DNA of 64,000 bases from G963664835 sp965220775. GTDB taxonomy: Bacteria; Chloroflexota; UBA6077; FW602-bin22; JBCLEL01. The position numbers and the translations under genes are program-made. Shown here in pieces: positions 9,273 to 17,762 of the stretch (within the stretch, counting starts at the first letter, position 1; every line of letters starts with the position of its first letter). The stretch lies in contig OZ244845.1 in assembly GCA_965220775.1 (NCBI GenBank), forward strand, positions 2,418,001 through 2,482,000, read 5' to 3'. The notes beneath the pieces were generated by a model. That model did no database searches and had not been told where the DNA came from. It saw only the letters and a list, made by a program, of their open reading frames with translations.

Positions 9273-10046
9273 ATGATTATTGCTATAAGTGGAGTAGGCG
9301 ACGTAAATGGTGTAGATATTTTCTACACACTCTGGGGCGACGGGAATCCACTAATATGCCTCCATGGAGGCATGGGAGTCGATAGCTCTTACCTCAGAGT
9401 TCCCGCGATTCTTCAGTTGGCGAGCAGAAATAGGCAGGTCCTCATTTTCGACCAGAGAGGTCACGGCAGGTCGGGAAGATCGAACATCAAGGACTATTCA
9501 CACGCTCGCTGGGTCAAGGACGTGCAGGAGTTAGCGGAGGTCCGCGGCACAAGGAAATTCGCGCTGATGGGTCACTCTTACGGAGGCTTCATAGCGCTCG
9601 AGTTTGCCATCAAACACCCAACACACTTAACCCATCTAATATTAGTTGGGACGTCGCCAGGCCCAGTGGACACAGGACAGCTTCCGACCGCCCACAATGA
9701 TCGGGAGATGCGAGAGATATTCAGAACGCAATGGCCAGTGCTATTCTCCGGATCCGACAAGCACTGGTGCGTCTTTGACGAGATTTGCTTTTCGTGCGAT
9801 CCGTATAACGTAGCCCTTCACGATGAGTTGAAAAGGTACGACGTTAGAAAGGAGGTGCGGAACCTCCGGGTCCCGACCCTTCTGCTAGCCGGTAGTGAAG
9901 ATCGCTACGCCGCTAACATGAGGTGGCTCGATCACGAATTACCGCGCTCGCAACTCAAGATCATCCCTGGTTGCGGACACTTTCCATTCCTTGAGAGGCC
10001 GGACGAGTTCATGGCCGCTGTAGAAAGCTTCTTAGCCAGAACGTAG
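9273..10046 (+). CDS. Alpha/beta hydrolase
   Basis: Soluble hydrolase of 257 residues with the alpha/beta hydrolase fold; the substrate is unknown. Visible are the oxyanion region CLHGGMG, the strand FDQRGHGRSGRS, the nucleophile elbow GHSYGG (serine near residue 99), the acid-loop region LLAGSEDRY, and the catalytic histidine in GCGHFPFLERP. It probably shares a transcript with the CoA transferase upstream. A decayed paralogue of its C-terminal half lies at 11238-11515. Codon use is AT-richer than in the transferase gene, which may mark a recent arrival. Confidence 0.9.
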   Translation: MIIAISGVGDVNGVDIFYTLWGDGNPLICLHGGMGVDSSYLRVPAILQLASRNRQVLIFDQRGHGRSGRSNIKDYSHARWVKDVQELAEVRGTRKFALMGHSYGGFIALEFAIKHPTHLTHLILVGTSPGPVDTGQLPTAHNDREMREIFRTQWPVLFSGSDKHWCVFDEICFSCDPYNVALHDELKRYDVRKEVRNLRVPTLLLAGSEDRYAANMRWLDHELPRSQLKIIPGCGHFPFLERPDEFMAAVESFLART

Positions 10047-10050
10047 CAAC

Positions 10051-10275
10051 TTAGCGGCGGGGCGTGTCTGGGTTCTGCCCAAGCATGGGCTCTACCGTCC
10101 GTCCAGTCCGGCGCTTCTTTTTCTTCGGGACTCGTAGACTCTGTAGGTTCAGTTGCCGCTCCACCAAATCCGGGGACTCTCTCAACAAAGGCAGGAACTT
10201 CGCCAAAGGAATTCCCACGCCGAGAACTGGCCCGCCGGGAGCGCTCAACTCTATCTCTTTCAGCCTGTTTTCCAA
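10051..10275 (-). CDS. Small hypothetical protein, basic C-terminus, 5' end uncertain
   Basis: Frame of 74 residues with an amphipathic start (ENRLKEIELS), LGVGIPLAKFLPLLRESPDLVERQL, and a lysine/arginine-rich patch (VPKKKKRRTGRT). The only start found is TTG at 10275. The same frame stays open upstream to about 10399 without a start codon and reads RTAKRFFASILFPASTLLVDELAALENRLKEIEL at the protein level, so a longer or frame-shifted product is possible. It converges with the alpha/beta hydrolase. No family recognised. Confidence 0.35.
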   Translation of the reverse strand: MENRLKEIELSAPGGPVLGVGIPLAKFLPLLRESPDLVERQLNLQSLRVPKKKKRRTGRTVEPMLGQNPDTPRR

Positions 10276-10358
10276 GGCGGCTAACTCGTCGACGAGGAGC
10301 GTCGACGCGGGGAACAGTATTGAGGCAAAGAATCTCTTGGCAGTTCTCTTGAAGAGAC

Positions 10359-10592
10359 TCAGACCAGCTTCACGATTGCGACTATCAGGCCGCCGATGGC
10401 TAGATTAATGCCTGTCATCTTGACCAGGACACGCGTTTCAAGATACTCGATTTTGCTTTCCAGCATATTGATATCGGCTTTGGTGGCGAGTTGCCCCTGG
10501 ACTGAGTTTGCAACCTCAACAACCGCTTCTGCTGTTCCTTCTGCCAATCCAGCGTCAATAAGTCGTTTTACAGCCGCATGTGTATCAAGCAA
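10359..10592 (-). CDS. Short coiled-coil protein with C-terminal membrane segment (DUF1640/CCDC90-like)
   Basis: About 77 residues from TTG 10592 (LLDTHAAVKRLIDAGL), with an upstream TTG at 10673 as an alternative. The sequence has a short helix with AGLAEGTAEAVVEV, a coiled coil (LATKADINMLESKIEYLE), and a C-terminal hydrophobic segment (TGINLAIGGLIVAIVKLV). This plan matches small bacterial DUF1640-type proteins of unknown role, which are often anchored by the last helix. The assignment is by pattern only. Confidence 0.55.
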   Translation of the reverse strand: MLDTHAAVKRLIDAGLAEGTAEAVVEVANSVQGQLATKADINMLESKIEYLETRVLVKMTGINLAIGGLIVAIVKLV

Positions 10593-10734
10593 TTTACCAC
10601 CTATCCGCAGATTCTTCGTCAAAAATCTTAACACATAGGATGTGCGGAATTCCTGTACATCTACGCACTCCAAGGGTTTTTGATTCTCTAATATTCGCTG
10701 CTACCAGGACTGATACTCTATAGATGGATTCTGG

Positions 10735-10875
10735 CCCGGGCTTTCGCCAGGGTGACGTAGGGGGTAATCGGAATTCACGAGCGTAAGACTAGCGGCGGTC
10801 TTGCCTCCTCCCACCCCTCTGGATTCCTGCCCCCGTATCGGGGTACGGGGCAGGCTTTCGCAGGAATGACGACGT
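10735..10875. repeat. Palindromic interspersed repeat copies (GGATTCC...GGAATGACGA family)
   Basis: A full copy at 10821-10872 starts GGATTCCTGCC, carries the inner palindrome CCCCGTATCGGGGTACGGGG, and ends GCAGGAATGACGA. A degenerate relative is at 10729-10757 (ATTCTGGCCCGGG...CCAGGGTGACG). The outer arms GGATTCCTGC and GCAGGAATGA pair as well. Close copies are near 21086, 21232, 28292 and 41307. The rest of 10674-11007 shows no gene. Confidence 0.85.
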
Positions 10876-11007
10876 GCGGTTTGCGGACTATCGAAATGGC
10901 CTCAGTGTGTTGACTGTTTCGATCAACTGCTTGTCGGCCTAGGAAAACCCTCTAGAAGTCCCAAGCATTAAAAAATTGAAACCCCCTGACGCACTCCCAG
11001 CGACTAG

Positions 11008-11237
11008 CTACTGATGCCTTGATCGCATATCGTTCAAGCTGTGAATCATTGTCGCCATCTGGTTGAGCGCATTAGCCGACCGGTAGTAGCGGCGTCAGGA
11101 GGACTCATCGACGTGGCGGTCAAGGTCCTCTAGGCTCATCGTGTGGTCAGTACCACGATACCCGCGCTTCGCGCGATTCCAGAACGACTCTAACCCATTT
11201 GTTTGAGCCTGTCCGTCAACGAACTTGCCGACGCTAT
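11008..11237 (-). pseudogene. Remnant of IS1595/ISXO2-type transposase (C-terminus)
   Basis: The minus strand reads KFVDGQAQTNGLESFWNRAKR, then GYRGTDHTMSLEDLDRHVDESS, a stop, then RRYYRSANALNQMATMIHSL. The TNGxESFW...KRGYRGTxHxMSxxxLxRxVxE pattern is the hallmark of the C-terminal catalytic domain of IS1595-family (ISXO2-like) DDE transposases. It includes the glutamate of the DDE triad in ESFW. An in-frame TGA interrupts it, and the N-terminal two thirds are missing. It abuts the hydrolase remnant, which suggests an old insertion followed by deletion. Confidence 0.75.
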
Positions 11238-11515
11238 TTGAAAATATCTGCTTCTCGTGTGATCCGCATAACGTAGCCTCTCACGATGAGTTGAAAAGGT
11301 ACGATATCAGATAAGAAGCACGGAATCTCCTGGAACCGATCCTTCTCTTAGTAGGAAGCAAAGTTTATTACCTCCCGGATATGAGGTGGCTCCACCAGCG
11401 ATTACCTTGCTCGCAACTGGAGATCATCCCTGATTCCGGGCACCTACCGTTCCTTGAGAAGCCAAACGAGTTCATGTCCGTTGTAGAAAGGTTCTTGTCC
11501 AGAGGGCCGTCTTAG
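11238..11515 (+). pseudogene. Decayed C-terminal copy of the alpha/beta hydrolase
   Basis: Nucleotide similarity to 9774-10046 is obvious: GATGAGTTGAAAAGGTAC is identical, and GAGATCATCCCTGA and TTCCTTGAGAAGCC nearly so. The frame carries ISAFRCDPHN-like, SQLEIIPDSGHLPFLEKPNEF and ends with TAG, but has an in-frame TAA where the intact gene has a lysine codon (about 11312). The 5' half is absent, replaced by the transposase remnant. This is a diverged duplicate, not a recent copy. Confidence 0.8.
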
Positions 11516-11602
11516 CAGTGGGGTGGGTCGGTCGAACAAATTGCGGTCAACGCTGCTAGCTGTATTGCATCGGTTGAATCTCAAAACTAATTCGGGAGCT
11601 AC

Positions 11603-12433
11603 TCAAAGCCTGGCCAGATTTCTGACCAAATTGAAGGCGAACCAGCCATCCTCAAGTGTGTATATCTGGGGCTTGGCCCTGGCGGCGTCGCGTTGCACCC
11701 CGAGACCGTCACTATGTGGATGGAACGAGACAATCTTCGTGTAGGGAGTTCTGTGGCTCTTGCGGCTGCCGGCGAAATACAGGTGCTTGGTGGTAAGGGC
11801 CAACACTCCGCTATCTATGTGTGACAATTCGGACGTCACTACTGGATGGCCCCGGAACGCGCTTTGGCGGACGTACAAGCCCCTGGCAACCCGTACGCTG
11901 ACCCCTGTTGATCCGCCTTCAAATCTCGTCCTGGTTGTTTCCTCGAAGAAATCGACGTCATGAAACACCCAAACGCATTGTTCGGACTTTTGGAAGTTAA
12001 AGGGAAGATCATCTGCGGAATCCAGTGGCATAGGTATCTGCCCCTCGGAAGTCTTTCGAAGGACGACTCCTTTGGCCACACGGTCACTGGCGCCGCTGCG
12101 GTCGATTTCGCGAGGTTCCAGGCCGAAAGTATTGGCGTACGCGTTCAGATGCTCCTCCTCCTCTTTGCTCACAGAGTGGTCGTCGAGGATCAGATCGACC
12201 GCTCTCTCTAAACCTTGTACCAACGTGGCCCGGACCTCAGTGTCGGTAACGAAGCTCTCGGAGGCAAGGAGTTTGATCTTAGCCGGCATGTCTTCGATAT
12301 CGGCGTCGCCCGTCGCGCTATCGGTAGCCCGTCCTAGAATTTCATTGAGGGCCGAGTCGTGTAGCTTTTGGCATTCGCCGTGTTTGCTCCGGAACATGCC
12401 GGCATTTTTGTCGCAGTACGTACATTTGCCCAT
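11603..12433 (-). CDS. Zinc-knuckle protein with TerB-like and PH-like regions, function unknown
   Basis: A soluble protein of 276 residues. It begins CTYCDKNAGMFRSKHGEC, a probable zinc-binding CxxC plus CxxxxH arrangement. Residues 50-115 (VTDTEVRATLVQGLERAVDLIL, then DDHSVSKEEEEHLNAYANTFGL) look like the acidic helical TerB/tellurite-resistance fold. The C-terminal part, with GVLALTTKHLYFAGSRKSHRTPYTKIVSF, resembles a PH/GRAM-like beta domain. The ATG at 12433 has CGGAG nine bases upstream. It stands alone between an AT-richer relic region and the LLM gene. No function is assigned. Confidence 0.75.
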   Translation of the reverse strand: MGKCTYCDKNAGMFRSKHGECQKLHDSALNEILGRATDSATGDADIEDMPAKIKLLASESFVTDTEVRATLVQGLERAVDLILDDHSVSKEEEEHLNAYANTFGLEPREIDRSGASDRVAKGVVLRKTSEGQIPMPLDSADDLPFNFQKSEQCVWVFHDVDFFEETTRTRFEGGSTGVSVRVARGLYVRQSAFRGHPVVTSELSHIDSGVLALTTKHLYFAGSRKSHRTPYTKIVSFHPHSDGLGVQRDAARAKPQIYTLEDGWFAFNLVRNLARL

Positions 12434-12654
12434 TTACCGAATGCTCCGTTGGCGGCCAACCCGATTGGCAATTCGACCCGATCGGTTAGGATTGTTTCCT
12501 AGGGCGCCCACCGGGTAACCCCAATCATTTGGGTGCAGCATTCGCGCGACTGCGCTCTCAACAACATTTGGCCTGCCTGTCTCGTCCTCGAAGCTTCGTT
12601 TGCTGTTTCGGTGTGCTCCACGCACATGGCTACCATCGCTCGCGATAGGCCGGA

Positions 12655-13758
12655 TCACTCCCCAGTCAGATCCGACACCTGCGGCAACACTTCCTCGGTG
12701 AAGAGGCGCATTGACCGTTCGTAAGTTTCCATATCTTCTGAGTGGTCGTAAGTCATCCACAATAGGGTGCCGAAGCCACCCACCATCTCGTACAGATCCC
12801 TGATCTGGCCGGCAACGGTATCGGGCGAACCAATCAGCCACAGATTCTCCATACAATACTCAACCGTTACCGCCTCGTCTGGGAGACTATCATCGTGCTT
12901 CATGCTCCTGATTAGCGGCTTATCACCTATGGTGTACAGCTCGATAATATACTCACGCCAAGCGCGGCCGAGCATGCCATTCATCGCGCTTTCCCGAGCC
13001 TTCTCGTCGGTTTCATCCACCCACATATCTCGCACTATTCGCCAATGGCTGCGGGATGGAGGTGGCTTGCCGGCCCGCCGAGCACCTTCCTCCATAGCCT
13101 CCCAATGGCTGGCTACGTAACGTGCATTGAGCCCAAGGCTCATCGGGATGTAGCCTCTCTCCCCGGCGATTTTGAGCGTCTCTGAACTTGGACTGGCGGC
13201 CGCGACCCCTATCGGAGGGTGAGGCTTTTGGAACGGCGTTAGGTAAGCTCTTAGAGTAGCGGCCTCATACTCCGTCGGATCTGGAGTGTTGAAGTTCCAG
13301 AATTTGCCCTTGTACTCCCAATGCTGGTCTGTCTGCCAAACCTTCAGAATAATGTCCAGGGCTTCGCGCGTCATCTCGCGATGCTCTCCGGCTTTCATAT
13401 CGACGTCGAACAGCGTATGATCCGTTGGCAATCCGCCGGCGCCAATCCCAAACATGAATCGTCCCTGGCCAAGGTGGTCCAGATAAGCCACGCGGTTGGC
13501 CAACTCAACCGGATGGTGGAAAGGCAGGAGATGGGCACCGGTTCCAAGCTTGATCTGCTTGGTCCGCATCAACGCCTGGGCGATCAGGATATCGGGAGCC
13601 GGAATAGGTTCCCAAGGCGCGGTAAAGTGTTCCCCTACCCAGGCCTCGGCCAACCCGAGTCTGTCGGCGAGCTCGATACATTCCAGGTCCCATTGATGGG
13701 CGGCATACAAGTCTCTCTCTGGTGGATGGGACGGCATCATGAATAGTCCCGCTTTCAT
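12655..13758 (-). CDS. LLM-class flavin-dependent oxidoreductase (luciferase-like monooxygenase)
   Basis: Predicted FMN- or F420-dependent monooxygenase or dehydrogenase with a TIM-barrel fold; the substrate is unknown. The roughly 367 residues include AWVGEHFTAPWEPIPAPDIL, KLGTGAHLLPFHHPVELA, GRFMFGIGAGGLPTD, and GSPDTVAGQIRDLYE, all typical of the bacterial luciferase-like family. I prefer ATG 13758, because a GAGGA ribosome site sits seven bases before it and only abuts the GTG at 13764. This family is expanded in SAR202 genomes and often acts on recalcitrant organics. Confidence 0.93.
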   Translation of the reverse strand: MKAGLFMMPSHPPERDLYAAHQWDLECIELADRLGLAEAWVGEHFTAPWEPIPAPDILIAQALMRTKQIKLGTGAHLLPFHHPVELANRVAYLDHLGQGRFMFGIGAGGLPTDHTLFDVDMKAGEHREMTREALDIILKVWQTDQHWEYKGKFWNFNTPDPTEYEAATLRAYLTPFQKPHPPIGVAAASPSSETLKIAGERGYIPMSLGLNARYVASHWEAMEEGARRAGKPPPSRSHWRIVRDMWVDETDEKARESAMNGMLGRAWREYIIELYTIGDKPLIRSMKHDDSLPDEAVTVEYCMENLWLIGSPDTVAGQIRDLYEMVGGFGTLLWMTYDHSEDMETYERSMRLFTEEVLPQVSDLTGE

Positions 13759-14102
13759 GGTCACTCCTCAACAACGGCTCGAGCGCGTTTCGCCCTGATC
13801 CCGATAGTAAGCATTTAGGCTAGAACTGAGGTCATTATATTGGCTACGAGCCCCTGAGACCATACGGAGTATGGGGCAGGGTCGGCCTTAAGAGCCTTGT
13901 TGGCCGCCTCGAGCAGACAGCCCAGGGAGGCTCGCGGAAGCAACTTCTGGGGCCGGATCGATGAACCGTCTCCGCAGGCCTATGCGCGTCGGACAACATC
14001 GTCGGTCAGTGCTACAAATCAATGCCTTGCACAAACCAGGCCAGCGCAACCCGAGGGGGGCAAGCGGTACTCCGCACTCGACGCAAACCTTCGATTCTCG
14101 AC
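13759..14102. other. Intergenic stretch, possible relic
   Basis: No gene is supported. The minus strand just after the FAD oxidase reads VCVECGVPLAPLG followed by CKALICSTDRRCCPTR before stops, a cysteine pattern that might be a relic of an iron-sulfur or zinc-ribbon partner, but frames are broken. Positions 13850-13885 hold a weak relative of the CCCCGTA...TACGGGG palindrome. Confidence 0.3.
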
Positions 14103-15263
14103 CTAGCGATCGCTGCTCCAGTCGGGGAAAATACCGTCGGGATCGAACGCATTCTTCAATCTCTTGAATGCCAGAAGAGAGTTTGGCGTCGGCTCGGAAC
14201 ACCTCGGATCGGCGTCTATCGGCAGACTTCCGGCGTCGCTGAGAAGAACTGCCCCCTTTGCGGCCAATGAGGGAGAGGCATTTAAGGAAAGGGTACCGTC
14301 TAAAACACCACCGGCGACCTCGAACTCCTGGCTTTGCGATTCGTCCGCCAAATTCGCCACAACTTGCAAGGCGGCACCGGCATCCGCAGAGACGTTCCAA
14401 TTCGACGCGTTCGGTTTTCTCCAAGGCTGATAAGAACCGGGACTACAGGCGTCAGACACAGGCGTTTGGCGGGTCGTGATTTCGACACGGCTGCCCATGC
14501 GCTCGTGGATTATCTTGGAACCCTTAGCGGCTATGCCGGACACCTCGCTTTCCGATAGTCCAACGATTTGCAGTTCAGCCGAGGCGCAAGAGGTCGTCGG
14601 ATGCCAGCGGAAGTCAACGCCGGATGGAAAGACTCCAGCAGCCGGAAGGTCCAGCAATGACAGGGCCAAGTCAAGTCCTTCGTCGGTCCGAGCGCGGAGG
14701 ACGATAGCCGATCTTGGTATCGGATGCAGGCGCAAGACCAGGTTGGTGAGAGCGCCGAGCTGTCCCCAAGCTCCCGCTATGCTGTGATGCAGGCTGTATC
14801 CGGTCTGGAACTTGATCATCTTGCCGCCCATGCGAACCGTGTTACCGTTCCCCAGGACCGCATCGGCACCCAAGAGGTTATCGCTCGCCGTTCCGAAGAA
14901 TAGATTGCGCACGCCGTCGTTGCGCGAGACGACGCTACCCACGGTGGAGCTTGCGTCGGCATAGCCAATTGGATGCCACAAGAAGCCGGCCGACTCCACC
15001 TGTCGATGAAGATCGCCGACTGTCACGCCGGCGGAGGCTCGCACGCAAAGATTGGAGTGATCGATATCGATCACATTGTCGATGCTGGACATATCCAGGC
15101 GCCGGAATGCGCCGGGCCAGCTTTCGGAGAAAGTGGCGCCACCCCCGACCGGCAGCAAACGAATTCCATAGGCGCGAGCATTCAAGACCACACCTACCAG
15201 ATCAGCAGCGTCTTTGGGCGCGATTTCTTCCAACTTATCTCTCAACGAGCCGGGCCGGGGCAA
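14103..15263 (-). CDS. FAD-binding oxidase, glycolate oxidase GlcE-like
   Basis: FAD-linked oxidoreductase of about 386 residues in the PCMH/VAO family. It has LLPVGGGATFSESW (FAD pyrophosphate loop), VRASAGVTVGDLHRQVESAG, DASSTVGSVVSRND, LLGADAVLGNGNTVRMG, GALTNLVLRLHP and the C-terminal AFKRLKNAFDPDGIFP, all shared with glycolate/D-lactate oxidase subunits. The only in-frame start is TTG (15263 or 15248) and neither has a strong ribosome site, so the true N-terminus is uncertain. It follows the acyl-CoA dehydrogenase by 84 bases. A GlcF-type Fe-S subunit is not seen. Confidence 0.87.
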   Translation of the reverse strand: MPRPGSLRDKLEEIAPKDAADLVGVVLNARAYGIRLLPVGGGATFSESWPGAFRRLDMSSIDNVIDIDHSNLCVRASAGVTVGDLHRQVESAGFLWHPIGYADASSTVGSVVSRNDGVRNLFFGTASDNLLGADAVLGNGNTVRMGGKMIKFQTGYSLHHSIAGAWGQLGALTNLVLRLHPIPRSAIVLRARTDEGLDLALSLLDLPAAGVFPSGVDFRWHPTTSCASAELQIVGLSESEVSGIAAKGSKIIHERMGSRVEITTRQTPVSDACSPGSYQPWRKPNASNWNVSADAGAALQVVANLADESQSQEFEVAGGVLDGTLSLNASPSLAAKGAVLLSDAGSLPIDADPRCSEPTPNSLLAFKRLKNAFDPDGIFPDWSSDR

Positions 15264-15347
15264 ACGCCCGACATGGTACAGGATGACATCTACCGTGTAT
15301 GCGGTGGATTTGTCGCGCGCATGGAGCCAGTGCCGCCGGTAGACAGC

Positions 15348-16505
15348 TTAGTCCTCACTGACATCTAGTTCAGCCTTACCGATAAGCTCCATACACCTGT
15401 CTGAGTTCGGCGGCATTAAGGTGGCCGTACGAACGTCCCGGTACAGTCTCTCCAATGGAAGCCCTTTGCGGATAGCGCGCCCGCCAACTGTCTGGATGCA
15501 TTTCGAGGTCACAGCTAACGCGGCACTTGCTGCCGCATACTTGGCCCGGGCGGCAAGAACCGCCCTATTCGCGGGATTGGTACTCTCCCATAGGCCGGCG
15601 GACTTGTACAAGACTTGCCGCGCTCCCTCCAACGCCATAGTCATTTCGGCTACGTTGCGCTGTACAACAACATTCCAAGACATCGGGGCCGGATCCGGAT
15701 CGAATCGATGAGTCTTGCAGTACTCGACGGTGAAGTCGAGCGCCCGCTGAGCAGCGCCCAAGTAAACCGCAGCATATCCCAAACCGAATCCCTCGATAAC
15801 CCCCTTCTCCAATACGCTCCCAGGCTCGCCCAGCAAGCAACGTCGATCCACGACGCATTCATCGAATGAAACGCTGGGGCTAACCGTCGCCCGCATTCCC
15901 AACGCATTCCATTCACCTTCGATACTGATTCCTGGAGTGTCGCTGGGCATTAGCACCAACTGAAAAGCATCCACGCCCTCGTACCCGCCCATAGCACAGT
16001 GGATCATACATCTATGCGCCGCACCGGCCATGCTGCAGAAGTGCTTTCTGCCGTTTACAACGTAACCGCCTTCAATCGGAGATATTACGGTCCTTTTCCC
16101 CGCTCTTGTACCTCCTCGACTCTCTGGCTCACTACCCCAGCTGCCAAACACTTTCCCGTCTTCCACGACATCCCTGTAGAAAACCTCTTTCTGTTCTTGA
16201 GTAGCGATCGCGTTTATCACCTGCTGCACTATGGAGTGCATATGCAACGTCATGGTGGAATTGGTGCACCCATACGCCAGGCTCTCGATCGCCATGATAT
16301 ATGTGAGCATATCTGCACCCAGACCGCCGTAGTCCTTGGGTACGGAGATCGCCAACAGACCGTGGTTCCACAGGTCGTTCCAGCTTTCCCAGGTGTGGCC
16401 GGCCGACGCATCGTACCCAGCGGCACGAGGCTCCAGACACTCCTTGGCGACCCATCGCGCCTTGTCAACTACCTGTTGCCGAGGTCCTGAGAGCGTGAAC
16501 CGCAT
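15348..16505 (-). CDS. Acyl-CoA dehydrogenase family protein
   Basis: FAD-dependent dehydrogenase of 385 residues that oxidises the alpha-beta bond of an acyl-CoA; chain specificity is unknown. It shows AISVPKDYGGLGADMLTY, FGSWGSEPESRGG, YVVNGRKHFCSMAGAA, DTPGISIEGEWNALGMRAT, FGLGYAAVYLGAAQRALD and the C-terminal QTVGGRAIRKGLPLERLYRDVR. A general base is not obvious from motif alone. It is probably co-transcribed with the FAD oxidase downstream. With the CaiB transferase and LLM enzyme it suggests acyl-CoA or organic acid catabolism. Confidence 0.94.
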   Translation of the reverse strand: MRFTLSGPRQQVVDKARWVAKECLEPRAAGYDASAGHTWESWNDLWNHGLLAISVPKDYGGLGADMLTYIMAIESLAYGCTNSTMTLHMHSIVQQVINAIATQEQKEVFYRDVVEDGKVFGSWGSEPESRGGTRAGKRTVISPIEGGYVVNGRKHFCSMAGAAHRCMIHCAMGGYEGVDAFQLVLMPSDTPGISIEGEWNALGMRATVSPSVSFDECVVDRRCLLGEPGSVLEKGVIEGFGLGYAAVYLGAAQRALDFTVEYCKTHRFDPDPAPMSWNVVVQRNVAEMTMALEGARQVLYKSAGLWESTNPANRAVLAARAKYAAASAALAVTSKCIQTVGGRAIRKGLPLERLYRDVRTATLMPPNSDRCMELIGKAELDVSED

Positions 16506-16961
16506 GGAAATATCGGCCTCCGAGAATTACAGTATGACGTTCCGGCGACGGCGGACGGCACCGAGGCCGGGACAGGGACGCTGTCTTCCACGAAAGCTCG
16601 CCGGGAGGAGCCACCAAACGAACCCGTGAGCAGATTTGCGCCTCGTGGAACCCTTCGCCAAGTCAATGATATACCGTGTGGCCTTAAGATTGTTCGAGGG
16701 GGTGGAGGCGCAAGGCGGTCTCGTATCTGAGGTCGTCGGAGTCCGGGTCCCGGTGCCGCCAATGGGTATGCTTCGCGGTGATGAGGGGAGATATAGACGC
16801 TCGCAAGTGAGGCAGGAACCTCATTCTCCCATTGCGTCGCTGAATTTCTCAACGCCGTCCGTCCGGGCATTTGCACCAACACGTCGGGCTCTCGTATTTC
16901 CGGCCAAACTCCAACGAGTTCGGGGGATCAGAAGCCGGCTGGGCCGACTCGGAAGTCCTAG
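16506..16961. other. Intergenic stretch without supported gene
   Basis: About 456 bases between the slipin stop and the acyl-CoA dehydrogenase start. Open frames exist on both strands but have unnatural composition (proline/arginine runs) and extend into neighbouring genes, so I regard them as shadows. No tRNA fold or strong repeat was recognised. The acyl-CoA dehydrogenase promoter should lie near 16506-16600. Confidence 0.5.
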
Positions 16962-17756
16962 CTACTCCTCCTCAGACGTCTTGTCGCCACCCGATCGAGC
17001 CGCACCACGGGCCACCCGTGTGAACATTTCTATCAAGTCTACTGGTACTGGAAAGACAATTGTCGAGTTCTTCTCAGCAGCCACTTCATTAAGCGTCTGC
17101 AAGAATCGGAGCTGCAAAGCGCTCTCCTGGCTGGAGATGACTCGGGCCGCGTCGGCAAGTGTCTGTGACGCTTCGAACTCTCCCTGAGCGTGAATAATCT
17201 TGGCCCGCTTCTCTCGCTCGGCCTCGGCCTGCCGGGCCATCGCCCGTTGCATGACGTCAGGCAACTCCACGTCTTTGACTTCTACAACTGACACCTTGAT
17301 TCCCCACGGGCCGGTCTGCTCGTCAATGATCTGCTGCAAGCGCAAGTTGATCTGTTCACGCTCGGCCAACAACTCGTCCAACTCAGATTGACCCAGGACA
17401 CTGCGCAAAGTGGTCTGGGCAATCTGGAAGGTCGCGTTGCGGAAATTCTCCACCTTTATTACCGCATTCTCAGGGTCCAATACTCGGAAGTAGACTACCG
17501 CGCTGACTCTAATGCTGACATTGTCGCGGGAGATTACCTCTTGGGGAGGCACGTCAAGCGTTACCACCCTCAGATCCATCTTCTGCATTTGATCTATGAA
17601 GGGAATGATTACAAATAGGCCAGGACCGCGGGCGCCAACCAACCGGCCGAGCCGGAAAATTACTCCCCTCTCATATTCCTGAACGATCTTGATGGCCGAG
17701 GTGAGAATTGCGAATGCTACGACGACAATTATGCCCAACGTAACGAGACTATCCAT
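16962..17756 (-). CDS. Slipin / SPFH-band 7 membrane protein
   Basis: Prohibitin/stomatin-like scaffold protein of 264 residues. One N-terminal membrane helix (LVTLGIIVVVAFAIL) is followed by an SPFH domain (YERGVIFRLGRLVGARGPGLF, RVVTLDVPPQEVISRDNVSIRV, AVVYFRVLDPENAV) and a coiled coil with RAMARQAEAEREKRAKII. It starts six bases after the nfeD stop. This pairing of NfeD upstream and slipin downstream is the classical operon in which NfeD is thought to process or stabilise slipin. Confidence 0.95.
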   Translation of the reverse strand: MDSLVTLGIIVVVAFAILTSAIKIVQEYERGVIFRLGRLVGARGPGLFVIIPFIDQMQKMDLRVVTLDVPPQEVISRDNVSIRVSAVVYFRVLDPENAVIKVENFRNATFQIAQTTLRSVLGQSELDELLAEREQINLRLQQIIDEQTGPWGIKVSVVEVKDVELPDVMQRAMARQAEAEREKRAKIIHAQGEFEASQTLADAARVISSQESALQLRFLQTLNEVAAEKNSTIVFPVPVDLIEMFTRVARGAARSGGDKTSEEE

Positions 17757-17762
17757 GTTCAG

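Noticed and set aside
12434..12856. Minus-strand frame of 140 codons
   Set aside because: It overlaps the LLM oxidoreductase, has arginine-rich composition and no family pattern.
16636..17187. Plus-strand frame of 183 codons
   Set aside because: Most of it is antisense to the slipin gene; no ribosome site or motif.
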